Positions 23,837 through 36,503 of a stretch of 54,617 bases of DNA are shown here, piece by piece. The translations under genes were made by a program, and so were the position numbers. Positions within the stretch are counted from its first letter, which is position 1. The number at the start of each line of letters is the position of its first letter. The notes under the pieces were generated by a model. That model had not been told where the DNA came from and searched no databases. It was given only the letters and a program-made list of their open reading frames with translations. Source of the stretch: Coprinopsis marcescibilis (taxonomy: Eukaryota > Basidiomycota > Agaricomycetes > Agaricales > Psathyrellaceae); NCBI GenBank assembly GCA_004369085.1, contig ML210251.1, positions 1-54,617 of the forward strand, written 5' to 3'.

Positions 23837-26724
23837 TTATTGCTGAAGGGTAAGCTATATAACGCCTTTTCTTATCGAAAATATAAGCTTACCCGGTTGT
23901 TACAGGAAGACGGAGCAGGTCGAGGATTGACAGCCATAGATTTTCACCTTAATTTAATGCATTGTTATATCCGGCTCTGTCGTTCATAGCTTGCTCATCT
24001 GAGCTGTTGCGATGATGCGATACAGATTTCGATTCACCTTAGTTCCGCCTGCGTTGCGCAAGATATGAGAGGTCTGTATCTTCCTGCAACTGTGAAGTCG
24101 ACATTCCGTGCTGATTTCCATTTATTCCGACTAGGGTGATGACAAGCTAAGTGCCTAAGATAACGCAAGACAGGAGAAATTACTCCCTTGACACCGGCTT
24201 GAAATCCCTGCTTTGGGATTGTCAAGGTTTCAACCACTTCTTGTCTTTCTGTGCTTCAGCGATCTCATCAAAATCACCACCAGTTTGTTTGCACTTAATT
24301 CATTTTTATCCTATTTGGATAGATGATAACGCAAGAGGCGTTGGCCTTTCGTCAACACTTTACTAACCCTACCCATTATGAGTCCTTGAAGGCGTACATG
24401 TCCCTGTGTACGACAATCGGATTGTGGCATCCACCGCTTCACAACGCTTTCTAACACCGGATTAAGCGGAAATCTTGCCGCGATTCCAATTGGGCTGCCT
24501 TTTGTGAAGGTTATGCTAACCTTGATAGGTACAGTTACGCAGCTCCTGATTGGAGCTTAGGAGTTTAGTCCTTTCCGCTGATAGATCGATTTTTACCACT
24601 CAAGGTATGCTTAGTGGTACTCCCATCGCCGGTTAGGCCTTAGGGACGCAAACACGCATTACTGCTTTCAGTATGTGTGTCCTCAATTTATTCCAGAAAA
24701 TCAAGGTAAGTGTATGTACACATCGTTACCTGTGCGCATGACTTAACTCAATGCCTCGCCAGCAATTAGCTTGGGCAAGGTGACAGTATGGCCGGATGTC
24801 GCGCACTTTTTTCTGTAAACGATTCTCAACTTAGCATACTTACTCCACCCACACCCGTGGCCACAGGGTTCCCTGCAATTACATGAATATCATTTTTATG
24901 GATGCGGATACATCAGAAACGCCGGCAGGGAGAAACGCAGCGTATTCGGCCGTTGGAGCGATGAAGTTTTGCATAGCCTACATGGTATGCGCTCCTAGTG
25001 CTTTCTTCCATTGTACTCGTCTCACTTCTGTTGTATGTAGGCAATGTCATTGTCGTCTTTATTGCTACACGCCTTCACAATTGGCTCACTCCAGCCTTGG
25101 CGGGTTGGGGGCGTCCTGTTGAACAGAATCTTACATGCCCTGTGCCTGTGCTCGAATGGAACCGGCGGCGGAGAAACAATAATGATAACGGTGTGTACAT
25201 AATTTATTCTCGATTCAACAGATTTAAAGATATGTGGCTGTTGATTTCCGAGCACGGACTGGTTCCCAACGACCCGCCTGTGGCTTCCTTGATGGATGTA
25301 CTTACTTATTCATCCTGACACTGGCGTAAGCGGCAATCACACACGGAAAACAGGAAACCCTCCCAGACACCCCTCTTCGTTTGCATCCATTGAAATGTAT
25401 ATTTCGCCGCTGTGAGTTGACGCTTTCTTGGAGACAGGACACATGCCACGCAACAGCGCCAGCTTCACAATTTCACGGCACTGCTCAAAAGCGTTGGCTT
25501 TATTCGAGTCTAGACCTTCGCCAGGCTTCCGTAGGTGTACTGTATGCATACGTGGGGGATACGCGAGCAGTCGGAATCAACACTTTTGGCGGCCGCATAT
25601 GGAAAGCGCTGAGCGCGGTGTCCCCGACCAGTATCAGTATTCAAACTCCCGTAAACCCCGAATATGAGGGAGCACATTCAACGTGTCTATGATTACATAC
25701 CTCAAAGGTGCTTCCGAACTATTTACGTGATATTGTGGGCAACTCTGTTTCCTTTCTGCTGAATGAGGTGCATCAGGTGAACGGAATCCAAGTTGGTGGA
25801 AGCGGGAGAGCCGAGCTCCAGGTGCTACTTGGTTGAGTTAACAAACGTACCATACGCTCCGAAGTTGTGCTCCACACATCGCTTTTCCTCAATGCAACGA
25901 ATTACTCTCCTAGGAAACAATGGGAAAACCCCAAGGCAAGCCCTCCGACCCGTCGAAGCTGAGCAAAACTGAAACTGCCAAACTTCACAGTTCTGGACTT
26001 GACTTCTAACCCCGCATCTAGTGTGATGCCGAAGATCTGCGGAATCCGGATCGTTGGGAACACATGGCCAGAACTCTGTCAAATCACCGCCGATTGACTG
26101 CGAAATCGGTTCTCTTCCCCGCATGATACTTTGGTGGAGAAACAGTCGCTCAAGATCAAGAAAGAGGGTGGGCGCCTTCAAGCCCTTGAATCTGGCCCTC
26201 CAGACCCTACTCGCCCTTGTGTCACTACCAAAGGAGAATGATATTTGTCGGGGTGTAAGTAACCGCTGGCACGCTGACGAAGGCAGCAATAGCACGGCCT
26301 CGTGTTGAAATTTTGTATGTACTTCTTCTCCCTGCTACTGAAGAACAACACCAGTCCTCTGTGGAATTGGAAGGGTCTTCCACGGCTGTCAAAATAAATG
26401 GAGCTTGGACCGCGCATGTAGGCTAGAAGCATATTATAACTGTAGTAGTTTGAGGAGTGATAATGGCTCATCCGACGAATTCAGGGTCTTGCGAAGATAG
26501 TGACCTCCACATCTTGCTTGCAACATTGATTGGAGAGTGCCCCAATCAGTCATATGCCACCATAATCGCCCATGAGGCTGTCGTTATTGGTCGTAAGGCT
26601 CCCGCAATTCATTCAACCAAATTTCTGTGCCCACATATAAAATTGTAGTGATTCCGCCATGTATTATGTGCGTTCACAGGAAAGACATTTTAGCAGAGCG
26701 GGTTTGTTCAATGGGCAAAATTAT
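23837..26724. other. Gene-poor stretch of 2.9 kb
   Basis: After the ArfGAP 3' region I find no protein gene. Short frames at 24883-25122, 25381-25692 and 25825-26295 have no family resemblance and no splice logic. A five-base-pair hairpin (gctcc tgatt ggagc) occurs near 24541. The sequence may hold worn-down transposon DNA, but I could not identify terminal repeats or transposase residues. Confidence 0.45.
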
Positions 26725-26827
26725 ACACCGAACGGGAATCGAACCCGTGCCGCTTGCTCACGGGGAGGCAACCTTGTCGGTTTCCAATCGTGGAAGGCAA
26801 GCATGATAACCACTTCACCATCGGTGT
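26725..26827 (-). tRNA. tRNA-Gly (anticodon UCC) with a 32-nt intron
   Basis: On the minus strand the acceptor stem ACACCGA pairs with TCGGTGT. The D arm GTGA/TCAT, the T arm ACGGG-TTCGATT-CCCGT and the anticodon stem CTTGC/GCAAG all close perfectly. The loop reads CTTCCA, then an insertion, then A, giving anticodon TCC at the normal place. The 32-nt insertion starts after position 37, the canonical site for nuclear tRNA introns. Just downstream on the minus strand is aatttt, a typical RNA polymerase III stop. The body without the intron is 71 nt. Confidence 0.86.
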
Positions 26828-27626
26828 GGTTGAAATAGAAGCCGCCCAAGCGCCTATGCTGATGTCGCCTTAGTTTACGTGGCGCTGCTTCTTCGCGCGT
26901 CAATTGGGGGCGGCGGTCCCTGATGATACGTAGCGAACTTGGTTCTGGAATAGGCTTAGTTGCCTCATTGCCTTCTGCATCCGATGTGTCGGGGATATAC
27001 CTTGAAAGTCTTTGCAGAATTTCTGATTCCTGGGTGATCCCTCAGGGTTGGGCCGAGTGCCGATTTCGGGCTTTCCTTCAAGGCACGTACCTTATCTATC
27101 TAGGACAAAAGTTTTACGTTGAACCGCTGAACAATCATAAGTTGGAAGATACCAACTGATTCTTGTTGTTGTTATACAGCATATTCTTAGTGAAAATGCC
27201 CAATCTCTCTAGCGAAAGGCAGATGTCAGAGGTCAGAGCCCGTCGGAGGGGGTCCATTACGGGCTTCCAAGCAAAGGCAAAACAATTCCAGGCTTAGCTG
27301 AGAGGTTCCTGCTGTACCTCATGACACAATCATCAGCGCGGCTTTCCACGTATTAAGCAAGTGGACCAGTGGTTTGGCTCCTCTTGGCTTATGGCGGTGG
27401 GTAACATAATCTGGTTGTTCTATCCCCAGAAATCTCGACCGTAATTGACATCTTTCCAAACCAAAGCGGAAGCGGAGAAGCGGACCACAGCAGTGTCATC
27501 TACATAGCGAAATCAGCATGAGGATGCCCACATATCACAAAGACTATTTAGTCTAACCAATCTCGGATGAAATTGTTCTTCAGAGCTCACCCTCCCCCTC
27601 CCCCTCCCGCCTCCTTCCCCTTTACA
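26828..27626. other. Intergenic: tRNA upstream side and terpene-cyclase promoter
   Basis: 799 bp. Directly before the terpene cyclase ATG is a C/T tract (ctccccctccccctcccgcc, about 27590-27610). An upstream in-frame ATG at 27567 would add 20 residues including a proline run. I treat it as leader sequence. Confidence 0.45.
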
Positions 27627-29393
27627 ATGGCCCCCTATTTGGCCCAATATTCGGCATTGGTTTTTGACCTAGGAGACGTCCTGTTCCAATGGTCTCCGGT
27701 CACCAATACGCCTATCTCTCCCAAGGTCCTTCATACTATCATGGGCAACGAGATTTGGTACGCGTACGAGTGTGGACAAATCAGCCAGGAGGAGTGCTAT
27801 TTTCGTCTTGCAGACCGGTTCTCTCTCAACGCTGAGGACATCCGGGAGGCATTCAATCAGGCGAAGGAATCTCTCACTGCCGACTTTGACCTCGTCAACT
27901 TCATTCGTCAGTTGAAGCAGTCCAACCCCCATCTTCGTATCTTTGCCTGCTCCAACGTGTCCCGCCCCGACTTCGAAGCCCTCCGCTTGAAGCCTGCGGA
28001 CTGGGGAATTTTTGAACGGATTTTCACGTCTGGTGATGTCGGTGAACGGAAACCGAACCTCGGTATCTACAGGCACCTCATTGCTTCCACTGGAATAGAC
28101 CCTCGCCGGGCTATCTTCGTTGACGACAAATTGGAGAACGTTTTCTCCGCACAATCTCTTGGGTTCCAGGGTATTGTCTTCGACAGCGTGGCAAACGTGA
28201 AGCAGACCCTGCTCAACCTTCTGTGTGATCCGGTCGCAAGAGGCTCTGCCTACCTCCAGAGCAATCAAGGGAAGCTCCAATCCGTTCTCGGAAAGACGGA
28301 GGAAGATTCCGTCATTCTTCACGAGAATTTTGCCCAATTGCTGATCTTGGAGGCCACCGATAATCCGTATGTCGCTGGATCATTCTTATACGCCCGGTTA
28401 CCTCTGAACCTTCTTGCCCTAGGTCTCTCGTCCACCTGGTGGAACCAAAGAATGAAACTGGGCTCTGGAATTTCTTCCATGGTATGTCATTGATATTGTT
28501 GTTCATCGCAATCGGTGCTGACTGGTCGCGATCAGACCCCAAGCTTCTCTCGAAGGAAGATTTCCCCTACGACCTTGACACCACTTCGATGGCCCACACT
28601 GTTCTGAGAAGTGAGAAGAGTGCTGAAGGCGCCACTCGCGTTATGAACGAGATCGTCAAGAATTTAACCAATGACGGTCTTCCTTTGGTTAGTCTCCCAG
28701 TCGGCTCCTTCCAGTACCTTTGCATACTCATTGACATTCCTCGTTAAGACATATTTCGATCCACGCAGACCTCGTCTGGATGCTGGCGTGTGTGTCTGCG
28801 TTGTCACCATCTTCTACGCTTACGGTAGAGGTTCAGAGGTGTCCAACATGGTTCAATGGATATTCGACATCCTAGTAAACCGAGCCTTTACCAACGGAAC
28901 CTATTATTACATCTATCCGGAATACTTCCTCTATGCTATCGTCCGCCTCCTCAACTCAACCACCGATCGAGCTCTCCACGCAAAATTCACTCCCATCCTC
29001 AAGGAGTGCATTCAAGAACGGATAGGCGTCTCAGGAGACGCTCTCGCTCTCGGCATGCGGATAATCGTCTGCAACCACGTTGGTATCCGGAATGACATCG
29101 ACATGCGTACAATGCTTAAAATGCAATGCGCCGACGGAAGCTGGGAAATGAGCTGGGTCTACCGCCTCCCATCGAAGAACATCAAGGTCGGAAATCGCGG
29201 GCTAGCCACCGCTGTCGCAATCAAGGCCATAGGCACCTTCCCGCGGAAAGAAAAAGAAACCAGAAGGAAGTCTATCCCCGTCTCAGTAATGAAACTGTTC
29301 CCTCAGCTCCGTTCTCAAATGTTGGTTTTTCTGCCCATAGCCCTAACATTCCCTCTGACCTTCATCATATCACGACACCTCCAACTCTTTTAA
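27627..29393 (+). CDS. HAD-fused class II terpene cyclase (drimane-type sesquiterpene synthase)
   Basis: Two catalytic modules in one chain of about 531 residues (exons 27627-28366, 28423-28481, 28536-28687, 28749-29393). Residues 10-210 are a haloacid-dehalogenase fold: nucleophile motif VFDLGDVLF, ACSN (motif II), GERKPNLGIY (motif III Lys) and AIFVDDKLEN (motif IV). The second half is a class II terpene cyclase domain with DLDTTSMAHT, the DxDTT variant of the DxDD proton donor, and a QW-type repeat QCADGSWEMSWVY. Fusions of this kind (AstC family) protonate and cyclise farnesyl diphosphate to drimanes, and the HAD half may remove phosphate. The ATG at 27627 (context acaATGG) is preferred to 27567. 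The last 50 residues are less certain, since a further intron after AIKAI cannot be excluded. Confidence 0.85.
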
Positions 29394-30179
29394 ACCACTC
29401 CAGCTCCAATGTCACTACCGGTTCCAAGTTTTACCGTCTCTTCTCAGCCATTATGCCAGTCAAAGTCAAGAACGCCAGCTAACGCTCACGACACCACACG
29501 GACATAGCTAACGACACCACACGCAACTATATCACATACCCCCAAACTCTACGACCTACTTGTTGTACATCACTTGTACCATACGCTGTGTGTACCCTCC
29601 CCTCTCTGTTGTATAATACCTGTAGCATACACTGTTGTACCCTCTATTGCTTTGTACTGCAGCTGTGCCCCGATCTTAGTGTAGTTTCCTATCTCTTTCT
29701 CTCCCGTTTGCTGTGGATCACAGCAGCGCTTTGGTACCACTTACTTATAGTCCCCACGTACTGTATGACTTCTAACGAATACTTAACGTAGCACCTCGTA
29801 GCACGCATCACACGCCAGTTTCACGACACCAATTCAACGTTATTATCATGTATCTGAGGCGGTATCGATATCGATGGGAACAGCAGATTATGAACTCCCG
29901 ACTATCGGTCGGGCTTTACTTGATCTCCTATTTCAGCCGCTCCATACTTATGATGAATGAACATAATGGCCCAGGAATTCGTGAAGATTCGTTAAAAAAA
30001 AAAAACATGAAAACGTACATAGATATTTAGTAGATGGGTGACGATCGATGTCGACCTCTGTGGGCGCACTCGGAACGTCGGTACCAACACTGGGAGATTG
30101 GAATCCATACCCCATCAGAACAGCACACATCACGCGTCATACCCAACGCAACCTTATTAGGTCTTCACCTCCTCCACGG
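29394..30179. other. Convergent intergenic region with small imperfect repeats
   Basis: 786 bp between the convergent ends of the terpene cyclase and the UNC93-like gene. The word acgacaccacacg occurs twice within 40 bp near 29487-29524, and gtaccctc-type words recur at about 29591 and 29637. A run of about 11 A lies near 29994. I see no gene. This is probably overlapping 3' untranslated sequence. Confidence 0.45.
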
Positions 30180-32235
30180 CTACAATTTTCCCGCTATCGT
30201 CCATGCGAGCCCTATATAGCATGTCAGCAAGAAAACAAACAGTGAAATAGACATCACGACATACAGAGCTTCGTCTTCGAGATCGGTCTGGTCCTTGACA
30301 CGCAAATACAGCATCGGCAAAGCCAGCCCAAGTCCGACCACAAGGAGAATCCAGGTGGACAAGAACATGTCCATATACCTATCGCATAATCGTAAGGGGT
30401 AAGAATTCCAAGTCGATCATCGATACATACGGAAGTGTTGCTCCATCTAACGCCCATACTGCCGCTGCCCCGGTTGATTGAATGGACTTGTCTGCGTTCA
30501 TTTTAATCAGGGGAGAACCCTTTTGAGATGTTGGAATACTTACACAGCCCCGTAAAATGCGCGAGCTTGTTAGGATCATTAGACATGGCCCCCATAATCC
30601 AGTACGCTGTAATCTGCCACATCGCATCGACGAGACCGAAAAAAAGGTACAAAATGATCCTGGGCGCGTAACCAGGATCCCCGATAGAGAATCGCGCGAT
30701 GGTATTAGCAGTTCCTTCCGCTGGGCGAGAGTATTGCCTAAACACAGTATTACCATGTGAATAAGATCTGATTTCTGCAAAGAAGGAACCTGGAAGTAAC
30801 CCACCTCTGATAGAAGAAGGCCCATATGTGCACCGCCCACACAACGGCAAACAAGACAGTCCAGCCTGTAAACGCTCGGAAACGACGACTGAACTTCTTC
30901 TGGTCGAGTATCAGACCCATCAAAATGGAGCCCACGATTTGTGCAATCCAGTATACGAGGTTGTTGAGTGATCGGGCCTTGATATCGAATAGAGCACCGT
31001 TATAGGCATTAAATTCTGCATGGTCGTCAGTACGCGTTCATACCGCGATGCACACATCACGTACGCCAGGTGTAAAACCAGTTGGAGGCGAAGAACATGG
31101 GGAAAAGCATAATGATTAGCGGATCTGTCTTCACGGCAACCCATAGCCCGTAGATTTCGACCTTCCAGGAAGGATGACGCGGAGTCGTGACCTTCGTGCC
31201 GTCAGTGCGTATGATCTTATGTGGGTCCACCATGCAGAGTGGGATAAGAACTCCGATCATCGTGAGGATGAGGAAAGCAATCTAAAGCGTCCCAAGGTCA
31301 AGGCAGTCAATTAACTAACGAAGAACCCAAGAATGGCCGTATGAGCTCACATAGGTACCATTCCCAACTTTATATATGTCGACCCATCAGCTCGCAGAAT
31401 ATTTCAAACTATGAACAACGAACCTGAGTTTGCCGAGGATTGGAAATTCAAGCCCAAGGAGACCGCAGCACCGACCACGCTACCCAAGTTGAATATTCCC
31501 CAGAATATGCTGATGTATTGACCTTTCTGTCCTTCAGTTGGATATGACAACATAATACTTCCTTGCGCTGTCCAAAGAAGACCGGCGCAGATACCCAAGA
31601 CAGCCCCTGCACCGATGACGAACCCTCCCGAAGTAGGATGTATGTTCATCGTCCTTGTTCACTATGAGTCCACCACGATCTGAAGGTCCCCGAAAGGAGC
31701 ACGAGCACGTACAAGTATGACCCAATGTAAAGAGCATATCCAGAAGTGCCCAGCAAGAGGGTCAAGCGAGAACCAAGCTTATTGTTGATAGACCTGTTCA
31801 ATGTCAGAACACGACGACGAGGTAAAATGCTAGGACAACATACCCAGCGAAAAAAGCCGCAACCGCGAAAGTCCCATATAGAATGGAGTTGGAGGTGGCA
31901 CTGGTTTTAGAATCGACTTGACCCCCAGCCCCCAGTCCATTGAGGGCATTGAATAGACCTAAATTTTGATCGTCAGGACCCTGGTCGCGTGCGATAGGTT
32001 ATTGGTCCGTGCGCACCTGGGCACATGAAGCAGACAAGGCCAACCATCGCAACCTATAATAGGCGTTGTCAGTTTATAGCTCCGTAGGAAGTATTGGTGC
32101 CTCACTAACCTGTGTACGCGGATGCGAGTAGAAGCCCCTCAGTCCCTTTGGTCGCACATAGATGGCTTGCTGAGACCCCGTGTCGCTGTTCCCATTATCC
32201 ACCCCCTTCTCAGACGCTGTTTTCTCGTCTGCCAT
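30180..32235 (-). CDS. UNC93-like multi-pass membrane protein (DUF895 family)
   Basis: A fungal UNC93/major-facilitator-type membrane protein in about ten short exons. It starts MADEKTASEKGV with a hydrophilic cytosolic tail, reaches the first membrane region after RGFYSHPRTQ (VAMVGLVCFMCPG), then LFNALNGLGAGGQVDS, a signature of the fungal family. Other segments are LTLLLGTSGYALY, GFVIGAGAVLGICAGLLWTAQGSIMLSYP (about 31530-31620) and TWILLVVGLGLALPMLYL near the end. The C-terminus is TCYIGLAWTIAGKL. About eleven or twelve membrane spans are expected. Substrate unknown. It converges on the terpene cyclase, which may or may not mean a functional link, because such carriers are common in mushroom genomes. 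Confidence 0.82.
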
Positions 32236-35200
32236 TACCACTCAGTACTGAGATGCGAGCAACAAGGCGATGTGGTGGGAACTAAAAGAGGGACCGAGTA
32301 GCAACACTTGCCCGTCTACTAAAGTAGTGTCTTTGTATCCATCGAACCCATCCAATTAACATCCAAGAAGCACCTCAAGTTCGGGAGGAGCATTGTCATG
32401 TGGTGGCATCCTTACCTACGCTGGCGCTTCTGTAACGGAACAGCATGAATGGGTTTATGCTTCATTCTGGTCCTGTTTGGTAAGTATGAGAAGACTGCCC
32501 ACTGAAAGACTGAAGAAGCACATGGTCTGGGAAGGCTCGTGTCAGGGGACGGACGAAACGCGCTCGATATCCGTTTGATCCTTCTAGCGGCACCAACTAA
32601 AATCGTTAATTAAAAGTCAGCAATTATGACCAGTATACGTAGAGAAGAAATTGCAATAGGTAAGCATTGCTTTAGTGGCGCGTCGAGGACCTGAAAGTAC
32701 TCGGTTTGTGACCTCCTCGAGGCATTATGACTCGGATAGGTCAACTGGCCATTATGTCAACGAGAAATAAGAACAAAAGTGCCAATAACACTTTTGTAAC
32801 ACGCTGCATTGATTTCCATCTTGATAGAACATGTCTTCCATGTGTTGGTCTGTCGGAGCTTCCCAACTGCGAATATAAATATGTGAACCTAGAGTGCTGA
32901 GTTAACGTTACATCAAAGGGGCTCCACACAGGGAAAGAATCACATTACCGCTTCTATTATAACTGTGATCACGATAGCGATAACGAGAAATACTTTGCTT
33001 TCAGAAGGATAAGCTACCTTTCCCCCCCAGGGTAGTCAGATTGGACCTTCTAAGACGCATCACATTCTCTGAGACTGAGATTTTGGCGCTGCTGAAACCC
33101 CGGACTTTTTCCATGACCACGTAAAGTATATCGTTCTTGCTGCATAGCCGATAGCGTCGTCAGAGGAATCACAGGTGTGTACAGACACGTAGATAGTTGG
33201 CCCGAAGAGCCGAGGTTGAACGCTCAGTTGATGACCGTTGGAGGAAAGGAGAGAGGTTTTGATCTATGCGTTGATCTCGGTGATAATCAAGACGTCGGTA
33301 CCTTTTACAAGGTTAGCAGAATCGTATCAAGTGGAAAAAGCAAACATCTGGTAACTAGCCTTATCACACCCATGACAAGAGCCCGAGAACTGCTCAGGGG
33401 ACGGATTCAACTCCAGTCTGACGAAGCTTGACCACCTCGCAGAATTCTAAGAGTCTTTCAAGGCCGTAATAATGATCTTCGAGTGACATTAAGATCCTCA
33501 ATGTTAACCACGTAGACCTTTCAATAATCGGGAACATAGAACAAAGCCAGGGAATCTGGATACGACCAATTCAGTCGAGATGACAGAGCCCAAAACCATG
33601 GTCACCTTTTCTCCTTCATTTCTTTTAGTTTGAAGCCGAGGTTAGTCCGTGCTTGTTTCTGAGTACTATTCACTGCACATACGTGCACAGACCTGCTTTG
33701 ACGTCCTTCTTCCGCCTTGTATGCGAAACTACATTGGTGTGATGCTAGATCACGATGACGACTCCGCTTACCTTGGAAATGATAGCGAGCTGAGAACAAA
33801 GGTCTGGGCAGGCACTTCCGTGCCGCGCGCCGTTCAAAACGAAGGAGGATAGCTAGGTCTGGAGCCACGTAGTACTTGCTCGTACTCGCCATTCCAGAGC
33901 CAGGGGCTTTCGACACCCAAACCTCAATCAACCGTGTAAACCGGAGCGTACGTTTACCTCACCATGACTATCTTCTGCCGATTTACATCAGAACAGAACC
34001 CTGATAAGCGGCCCTAAACACACGGGGGAAACAAAAAGGCAAGAAAACCAGCGAACCACGCAGACTAATGCATCCGCCGAGCCTCGTGTATGTGCCCACG
34101 ATGCGATCAAGACCGGTGTCACCTCCAATTAGGCGCCTTGTTCTTTCACGGGGCGTCCTGAAAGGTCAAAAAGGGCTGCAAGTCAAAGAGAGAGATGATA
34201 AGGCAGCAAAGGCCAGAAAGTGTCAGAGCCCGTTGAAATGCGCGGCTAACAGAGGCTGACATCAAGAGCTGAAACCGTAACGGTTCGCGGCAACATGACT
34301 GCGAGTCGGGTCGAGGTCGGAGTCGGTGCTTGCACCCACAAACCAAAACAAGTGACAACTTCAACAGCGACCTGCCAAGGCGCTTAACCTGCCGACTGCC
34401 ATCCCCAAGACTGGCGCGGGACGCAGTCACATTGATAGTTAGGTTCGAACCAAGAAGCCCTATTTTTCTTCCAAGCACATATACATAAGGCGATGCGCTC
34501 CAGTAGGCGCTTGATCAGCTTTAACCGATTAAACTGGCACTGATGTCACCGACCGTCGGACGAGCGCATACCCTAGCAACATGCAACCGTGTCGGAAAAC
34601 TTCGCGGCGCAGCTATTACCTTCCAGCAGCTTCGCTCAGCTTCGCTCAGCTGAAACACCTGCTTCATCCGCACGTTATGTACCATCTACTCAAGTTCACG
34701 TCACCACACCCACAAACCCACCACAGCCAAAAACTGCCATGTGTTGTGTGCATTGCCAGGGTAATTTATCGGAAGCCGTATCACAGGATTCCTTTGTGCC
34801 CACTTTACCACCTGTTATGCACCACGCAATACGCTTCCCCGAGATCTTGCTCTATTTCTTTTGTTTTCCTTTCATCCGTCTTTGTACCAATTCCCTCGGT
34901 GTACTTCTTCTCAGACAAGCCCAGAGCTCTCTATAAGTTGGTACACAATATGCCACGGGGCCAATATGACGGACCAAAGTGACGTTGAACGTTGAACTCT
35001 AGATGGGTGGCTCTAACAGTCGCTTAAACTGTTGTTCTCCACTCATATCCGGATTAAGTGCACCCGTCTTCATCCTAGGAAACACAGGATTTGATCATTT
35101 ACCCGTCTCTTCAGTTGCACGAGCTGGCTTGAACTTTCGCTAAAGTGTGTGCACAAACAAGTCCGCACGTTGCAGTTTGCAACAAGAGCACTTGGAATAG

Positions 35201-36503
35201 ATGAGGGAACCTCTTGAAGCACCTCGGAGTCATTGAAGCATCAAAACCGATTATTCAGTACGGTAGCTACGTTCCTCGTCAGCCCCAAGTCGGCCCATTC
35301 AAATTCTCGTTACCAGGACACTCAGCGTGAGTAGTCGTGCACAGAGAAACAATGGTGTCAAAAGTCCTGGGGTCGCTCGTTCGACCTTGATCAGTTTCCG
35401 GTGTGCTCAGCTATGCGTGCTTCCATGACCCATTCCTATTACTGTCACTGGAGCCTGGGTGTCGAGGGACTTCACTTGCAGCAATCCTCGTCGCTATCTA
35501 GTACACAAAGCAACACAAGAAAACCTTGGAAAATCACATTCAAGTGTTCAACGCCATCCCGCAGAGTCCGCAACGAGTCAGAATCAAACAGATTTAAAGT
35601 TGCTGTTCTGGCCTTTTTTCCAGCGAAAAAGTCGAATCAAGCTCGATTGACCGAGCACCTTTACCTCACGAAAGAAATCTTTTTGGGCCTGATATATCGC
35701 AAGCCTAAACTGTAGACGAGCACAAGAAATATCAATGGGGAGTGATTTTAATCAAGAACGTCACACTCTACCTAGTCCAGATCCACGGATGAAATAGGCA
35801 TTCACCTCCTTTGGATGTCGATTGGCTGAAGGGGGCGGCACAAGACCAACCCGCCAATTTATCCGAATCTGGTGCATTGCACTAAGAAAAATGTAGCGAA
35901 GATACTGTGGAATGGAGCTCACAAGGGTGTCACCAGCCACTGGACTGTTCAGCTCAGGTCTTTGTCTGCCAGTAGTGAAGGGTGGAAATATAAGAACATT
36001 CTCCGACACATGTGAATATGTGAAGTGTAAGACGATGCTCTTTCCAAAAACGCGTCACATTCGCGACGCGTAAAGACAGGGGCTGAACCGATCTGGCCAA
36101 ACGAAAGAACCGTGCGTGAGAAAGTTTCTAGATCCTTCGTCATGATGATACACAAAGAAGGCGATCCCACAGCAATGGTGTCAGCCACAGAAAGAACGCT
36201 TGGTCAGTGGAGCATGGAGGTGTTCGTCATCATTCGTTAAAAGACGTGCATGCAAGTACAGTAACACAATCATCAAAAGGTTCGTATGGGAAACAGTCTG
36301 AGAAACGAATGAGGACGGGGAACAAATCTATAGGCAGAAATAAAACAACAGGGTGGACCAAGAGATGAGTAAAATACGAGGTACACAAGCAGTAAGGTGG
36401 ATTAACATATATGAAACAGTGTGCCTAACCAGTACACTACGTAGTAGCGGAGAACCAAATGACGACCAAAGTATCCCGTTCAGCCAAAGTGTCAGCCTAG
36501 GCC
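32236..36503. other. Gene-free stretch of 4.3 kb
   Basis: The longest empty stretch. Frames such as 33602-33931, 34581-34982 and 35401-35715 lack domains, codon pattern or splice continuation. A perfect 10-bp tandem duplication (cttcgctcag twice) sits near 34630-34649. No tRNA fold, long direct repeat or transposase motif was seen. The last 150 bp belong to the YOP1 3' region. Confidence 0.5.

Noticed and set aside
24530..24560. Small hairpin (gctcc/ggagc)
   Set aside because: Five base pairs is expected by chance; no poly-U or flanking gene logic.
23837..26724. Transposon relics in the gene-poor stretch
   Set aside because: No terminal repeats, target-site duplications or transposase/reverse-transcriptase motifs could be seen.
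27567..27626. N-terminal extension of the terpene cyclase from the ATG at 27567
   Set aside because: It would add a proline run encoded by a C/T tract, while the ATG at 27627 has better context and matches where the HAD domain begins.
34581..34982. Possible short secreted or pheromone-like gene
   Set aside because: No CAAX end, no convincing signal peptide and no receptor gene nearby.
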